A stretch of 60,000 nucleotides of DNA from Takakia lepidozioides (lineage: Eukaryota; Streptophyta; Takakiopsida; Takakiales; Takakiaceae): positions 30,611,053 through 30,671,052 of the forward strand of contig CM060732.1 in NCBI GenBank assembly GCA_030704615.1, written 5' to 3'. Positions within the stretch are counted from its first letter, which is position 1. Each line of letters begins with the position of its first letter. Below, one piece after another: positions 55,083 to 60,000 of this stretch. The notes below the pieces were generated by a model. It worked only from the letters and a program-made list of their open reading frames with translations. It did no database searches and was not told the DNA's origin. The translations under genes were made by a program, and so were the position numbers.

Positions 55083-58000
55083 TCATTGCGACTTGTAATA
55101 AGAGCTGTTTTCAGAAAACTGCCAGATATCTGTATCGAGGTCGTGACTGGCCTGTGAAGACCCAGACTGCCTATCCCCTGTTTTGAGGGAGGATGCATGT
55201 GAGTTGGGAATGGATGTGGGGATGGAGCTTGCCTTCAACTGGGACACCAGGGCACCAAGTTCAGCACCCCTCCGTCTTTCCTCTTCCATAAAACTCTTCA
55301 ATTCTTCAAGCGAACGCCCCCGCTCACCATCAGCTCCCCCTTTCATTTTTGAGCCATTAATTTCATGTCTCTCTATCCTTGTGGAGCATTTGGTGGAGGT
55401 ACTTTTAATCTCACACTCACCTGGTGGACCATCACCAGAGCCAAAACTGGCTGACTGATCCACCGACAGAAAAGTACTGTCGTGCAAACCTGTGTAGAGT
55501 TCCTCTTCATCTAAGGCACCTGGGGACCCGCCAGCAAATCCCCCACCATTGCTCCAAAACTCATCCCCATTAGACTCCTGTTCAGCCCTTACAAATTGGT
55601 CTGGTACTGTCCCCGAGTCCTTGAGTTTTATAGGCTTGCTGGAACCTTGCAGTGTGCTCTCTGGAGCACCCAAGATTCCATCATCCCCCCCATTGCTTCG
55701 AAACTCCTCCTGATAGGAGTCTTGGAACTCCACCCTGGGTAACTGGTCTGTGGCAGCATCCTTGTCCTTCTTCATTTTTGCCACAAGAACCCACATGCCT
55801 GCTAAGTCATTCTCCAGGTCCATCTCCCGCTGTTTGGCGTCGTCCAATTTCTTCTGTAGGATCGCCTCCCCCTCTTCCCTCTCTGCCATAGTTGCCTCTA
55901 AGGTGGCCTCCTTCTCTTTAGCTATTTCAAGCTCTCTCTTCAATTCATGTATAGCCGTTTCAGAATCAAGCTGCCACATATCAATGTCATCAAAGAAGTT
56001 ACCACTGCTGTGGACTTTACCACTCTTGCTGCTCCCATTCCCACTACCATTGCTCAAACTAGTACCCCCTCGGTTGAAAGTGTTCCCACCCCCATTCACC
56101 CGAGGTGAAGGTAGCTTAGTTGTTGTGCGAAGTAAAGCAATCTCCTGGGACTTGGCTAAATCAATTTGCAGCTTTGCCATGTCATTTTGAAGCTTGGCAT
56201 TCTGAAAAGCGAGTTCCTGAGCCTTGACCAGTTCATTTTGAAGTTTTGAATTATGAAATGAGAGCTTGGTGACTTCTTCGGCTAGATTCTTCAGCTCAAC
56301 AGCAGCTTGTGAAGCCAGTTCCTTCGCATATGCTGACTCCTCTGCAAGTTTCTCAGTTTGGATCTGTAGACCCTCCTTCTCCTCTACCAACCGTGCTCTC
56401 TCCTGCTTGAGTTTTTCCATCTCTGCTGCCTGTAACAATTTAAGTTTCAAGATTGTAAAACACACTACGACTGTGCCACCGTGGCTGCTACCATGCATAT
56501 GTACCCGATCACCATGCTCATGCCCTGCATACTCCTTGTACAAGGCCTACCCATTAACACACTACCCCCCACCTCACCATCCCCACAATTCACCATTCAT
56601 TTCATTGAATTCACATTTTGCCACCATCGTTACCCCAATGACTCGATTTTAGAAAAACGTCAAAAATATGCCCCGCTTATCCTTGCAATCCGACGGTATG
56701 GTTGGAAACTGGCCCATTAACCATCATCACCGCCGGTACTCGAGGCGGCATTTATAACGCCAGTATCAATGACATACATGATAACTTCAAAATTCCCACT
56801 CTTCCCATCCACAAATGCTTCAAAGCAATTCACCTCACGGCACTCCGTTCACTCACAGCTATATCACATAACTGTCCCATAGCTTGCCCTTTTGATCATG
56901 CCAAGAACATCACGCTAAAGAAAGATGATATGAAAAGCTCAGAAGCTAGGCCTTTCCCTAGAGCCACCTACGAACTCAACCAGGGTGTACCAACAAAAGC
57001 TAACAAGTGCAAATATCCTAAGTGTAATAGATTACAAAGTCCAGTAGTCACGGAACCAAACCTGAAGAAGGACTTGCGATTGTAAGAGAGTATCAGCCTC
57101 CTCGATATCCTTGGAGGTTGCATGCGAGTTGCGATCATGCACATCACTCTCAGATCCATTTTGTTCCACATATCGGAGCTCACCAGATAAACCTCCCGTA
57201 CTCAACCAGCCTCCTATCTCCTCTGTATTATCAACCAAGCTATTGCTTGGCCTGTGGTGATTAATCTTCGTCTCCATTGAAGCCATCTGCAGTTGCTGTT
57301 GAAGGGATTCAACAGTCTCCCGCAACTCATTGATTTCCTCAGTCTGGGAGACATGCAATAACAAGCTCAGTTTAACGAGAAAATACCTGATCACTTGACT
57401 TCCTGTAGACAGCTCATTATAACTTTGTTGATAACTTTGCCACCTGTAGATGAAGATCTATGAGTTTAAAAAGGTTCTGACCACCAACCTTGGCTTGCAA
57501 CTGTTCTTGCAGAATGCGGTTGTCCGCACTCTTAATCTGCAACAACCAGCACACCCAATTCAGCTGCTACCTACAGAGAGAGAGTAGAGATGTGCTAAGC
57601 AATGAAAAGAAAGAAATCATGGTCCATACAAATACTACATCCATTTCCACCTCCCTCTTAAAGTGCTTGCTGCTCAAACAACTTCTTGAGAAACAAGCGC
57701 AACCATTCAACAGAAGAGTAGGGATGAGGGTGCGGTGCCACTCGGTTAAGGGCATTCAGAGAATCTCAGACTTTACCTCGAGGTCGAAAGCTTTCTCATT
57801 CAACTGAGTCATTAGCTTCGAGATTTGCTGTATACGAAACCCACAGCTGAATAAGAAGGCAGTTGGACTAATGTATATCACATCAAGAAATGAATCTCAC
57901 ACTAAAAAATGAGTCAAACTACAACCCATGCTTTGTGTTCTGCAGTCAGGAAAGGGGCTCACCAGCATTTGAGTGACTTCTTACCTGTGACATTTCAAAG

Positions 58001-60000
58001 GGAGAATTCAGCTGGGGTGCGTCTGAAGATTTGATGCGTTGCTCGAGCAGTCGCATGTGGCGCCTCTTCTCCTGAATTTCCTCCCTTGTTTTTTATATTT
58101 GGACCTTCACACGCACAAACAACTCATATCTCTCGTTGGAACTCTGGTGGCAATTGTTCTCAAACTTCATTGCAGACATTTTACAGTATCACAATTGTAA
58201 CTTAAACCTGTACTTGATCCCACCTTCTCAACAAAGGACTACAGCACATTACAACAGGTGCAATATCATGTGCACTTCAACAGGGTTAGAATCACAACAG
58301 TTGCTTGAATCAGGAGACCCATTCCCATATGCTAGCCCACCTGCCGCTTTTCTTTGTTGATCAGTGCCACTTGGCCTTTGGAATCCGTAGAGCAAAGGAA
58401 AGTAAGCTCACCTGCAACTGGGGGTCATCTGGGCTGTTGGTTGCTTGTTCAGACAATCGTTTCAAAGAGCTGGTACAAAAGGCCACCTCGCCTGCAAGCA
58501 TTTTGACCTGCTCCCTCAACAGATCTATCTGGTCTGCCATTGTTGTGCCTGTCTGAAACCCAATTCCTCATCAACAGCCTATTTGGCCTTAGCATGAGGC
58601 ATATAATCAGCGATAATGCTTATAAGCTGTACAATGATCTTCACAAAAAAGTCAAAATCAAGTCTGCTACCATGTCCTGCCTGAAAATTAGTTCACCTCT
58701 GCACCGATCCAGAATCATACACAGTATCACCATTGGGTGGTTAGTTAAGAATCCCCCTATCAGTTGGTTGAAACTTCGGCTATCCATGTTCCAAACTGCA
58801 CACATCAAGAGGTTACAAAAGCGTGACTCACTGGGGGTGGCCTTCGCCCTCGAACAGTAGCACTGAACAGTTCTCCTGCTTGAGTGGGCTCTGGGAAAGA
58901 ATCAACAGTTGACAGCTCGTCCACTCTGCGACTGAAAGACTTTCGGCGGGGACCTTTCAAGTCTAGGCCTGGTTCAAAGTGGACCATTGCACCTGGTGAT
59001 CCGTTTGGGGAGTTCTCTGTATCGAAGCTCCCAGAGGGACTGGAATGCAGGCTATCACTTTTCTGCATTGAGTCAGGCATGGTGAAGGGTAGCATAATTA
59101 GAACTTAAGGAAAAGTATCATGAACAGTTTGGCAACCATACAATGTTTAGCGATATAAGGATATGTTCCAAAGAAAAGGATACTAGTTCTTGTTGACTTC
59201 CGAAACAGCATCTATCAATTAAGGATGTAAACAATTAAGATAGCTGCCCCCATCCAGTCATGCCTTCTACACATAAAAGATGATTATGAATCAATATGCC
59301 AGTTGTTCATTGAGTGGAAAACAACGAGAGATATGCTATATCAGGAAGAGATATGGGACTGAACCAGAGAAATGGGTACAGGATGCAGCAGCACAAGAAT
59401 TAATCAGTATGTGTTTTGTGTTCATGTGGGGATGTGTTGTTGAAGAGAAACACACACATAGAGCAGACAGAGTGCAGACAGATGGATCGAAAGACCTGAG
59501 ATGGGGACAGAGAAACCAACCCGTATCTTGAACCAAGCCAGCATACCACGCTTTTTGTTGGATTTCTTCTCTTCCCGGGTCCCGTCATCCATTCCACTAC
59601 TATCAGCCCTACCTTCCCCAGTCATCTCTGAGTCAGGCCCACCCTGACTTCCCTCGTCGTCGTCTTCCAATGTCAAGTCGCGCCTCTTGTCAGGTAAATA
59701 GGCCAACTGATCACAAATCCAATGACAATCAGGAACAACCCTGCTCCAAGTTTCTAAGCATACGGTAATATACCTCCACATCACAAACTGCATACCATAG
59801 AAAGCACACGCAAACAACCCACAACATTCCTTCAAAGTGCTGGATGGTGCCCGAATTGGCATCCAACAAGTATGACTACAGTCTTGAGAGTGAGGATACC
59901 CTTACATACCTCCTCCTCCCCAAAGGAGTGCCGCCGTCGGTGAGTGGGCACTTCAGGGACAGAGACAGGAGGGATAGTTTTTTTGGTGGAGACAAGAATG
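55083..60000 (-). CDS. KIN-7 family kinesin, tail exons (5' part outside window)
   Basis: Exons read from right to left: 60000-59910 (THRRRHSFGEEE), 59706-59521 (LAYLPDKRRD to KKRGMLAWFKIR), 59062-58832 (KSDSLHSS to TQAGELFSATVRGRRPPP), 58552-58412 (MADQIDLLREQVKMLAGEV to SPDDPQLQ), about 58085-57985 (EIQEKRRHMRLLEQRI), 57827-57777 (QISKLMTQLNEKAFDLE), 57536-57489 (IKSADNRILQEQLQAK), 57343-57062, and 56429-55083 ending in a stop. These match the coiled-coil tail of plant KIN-7 (MKRP/KIN-7D-like) kinesins, including EESAYAKELASQAAVELK and ENDLAGMWVLVAKM. Kinesins move along microtubules using an N-terminal motor, which lies beyond 60000. All introns have GT-AG borders and frames stay open, so the gene looks functional. 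An intron insert lies at 56473-56862. Confidence 0.85.
56473..56862 (+). mobile_element. LINE C-terminal fragment inserted in a KIN-7 intron
   Basis: About 390 bp present here but absent from the otherwise matching intron of the duplicate at 50.24-50.27 kb. The plus strand encodes FCHHRYPNDSILEKRQKYAP, then, after a frameshift near 56705, PLTIITAGTRGGIYN. This resembles the extreme C-terminal region of plant LINE polyproteins that follows RNase H. C-rich composition matches the RNase H debris at 21.3-22.0 kb, possibly the same family. Confidence 0.55.

Overview
The window reads as nuclear DNA from a land plant with a large, repeat-rich genome. Genes have spliced introns, a pentatricopeptide (PPR) protein ends in a DYW domain, and there are fragments of an organellar ssDNA-binding protein (PDF motif), cytosolic ribosomal protein eL32 and a KIN-7 kinesin. 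The retroelements and a SWIM-type MULE transposase look like those of non-seed plants (fern, lycophyte or moss); that assignment is inference. Only one locus looks like an intact host gene: the KIN-7 tail on the minus strand at the right edge. Almost everything else is mobile DNA or broken gene copies.

Left block (1-28 kb). Three decayed copies of one two-gene DNA transposon are present. One gene is a MULE-type transposase with a SWIM zinc finger. The other, transcribed divergently from a shared ~0.7 kb promoter, has a ParB/sulfiredoxin-like segment (DGNH motif) followed by a beta-class amino-methyltransferase segment (DIPW-like motif, then a DLTLGTG SAM-binding motif and a GMEGD motif). Copy 1 spans 4.6-14.1 kb, copy 2 16.8-20.8 kb and copy 3 22.7-26.9 kb. 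Further MULE pieces lie at 2.4-4.1 and 14.2-15.1 kb. The first intron of the methyltransferase gene holds arrays of palindromes. An eL32 pseudogene with a tandemly repeated exon, PPR scraps and LINE RNase H debris fill the spaces.

Middle block (28-36 kb). A SINE with an 11-bp target duplication is followed by three tandem OSB/PDF-motif units. The third unit opens in frame into a DYW-class PPR gene. That PPR gene carries four nearly identical ~303-bp units and at least four frameshifts. About 1-kb tandem repeats follow.

Right-centre block (36.2-47.8 kb). A Ty3/Gypsy-type LTR retrotransposon in minus orientation sits inside the second ~1-kb repeat unit. Its order is gag, aspartic protease, a C5-cytosine DNA methyltransferase, reverse transcriptase, RNase H, and an integrase ending in a PHD finger. 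The copy is dead: it has frameshifts, and the catalytic PCQ motif of the methyltransferase reads PFQ.

Right block (48-60 kb). The third ~1-kb repeat, a truncated duplicate of the KIN-7 tail, a 683-bp Harbinger-like MITE, AT-rich intergenic DNA and the KIN-7 gene, whose motor domain lies beyond the right edge. The main theme is two unrelated transposons, each carrying its own DNA methyltransferase, in one 60-kb stretch.
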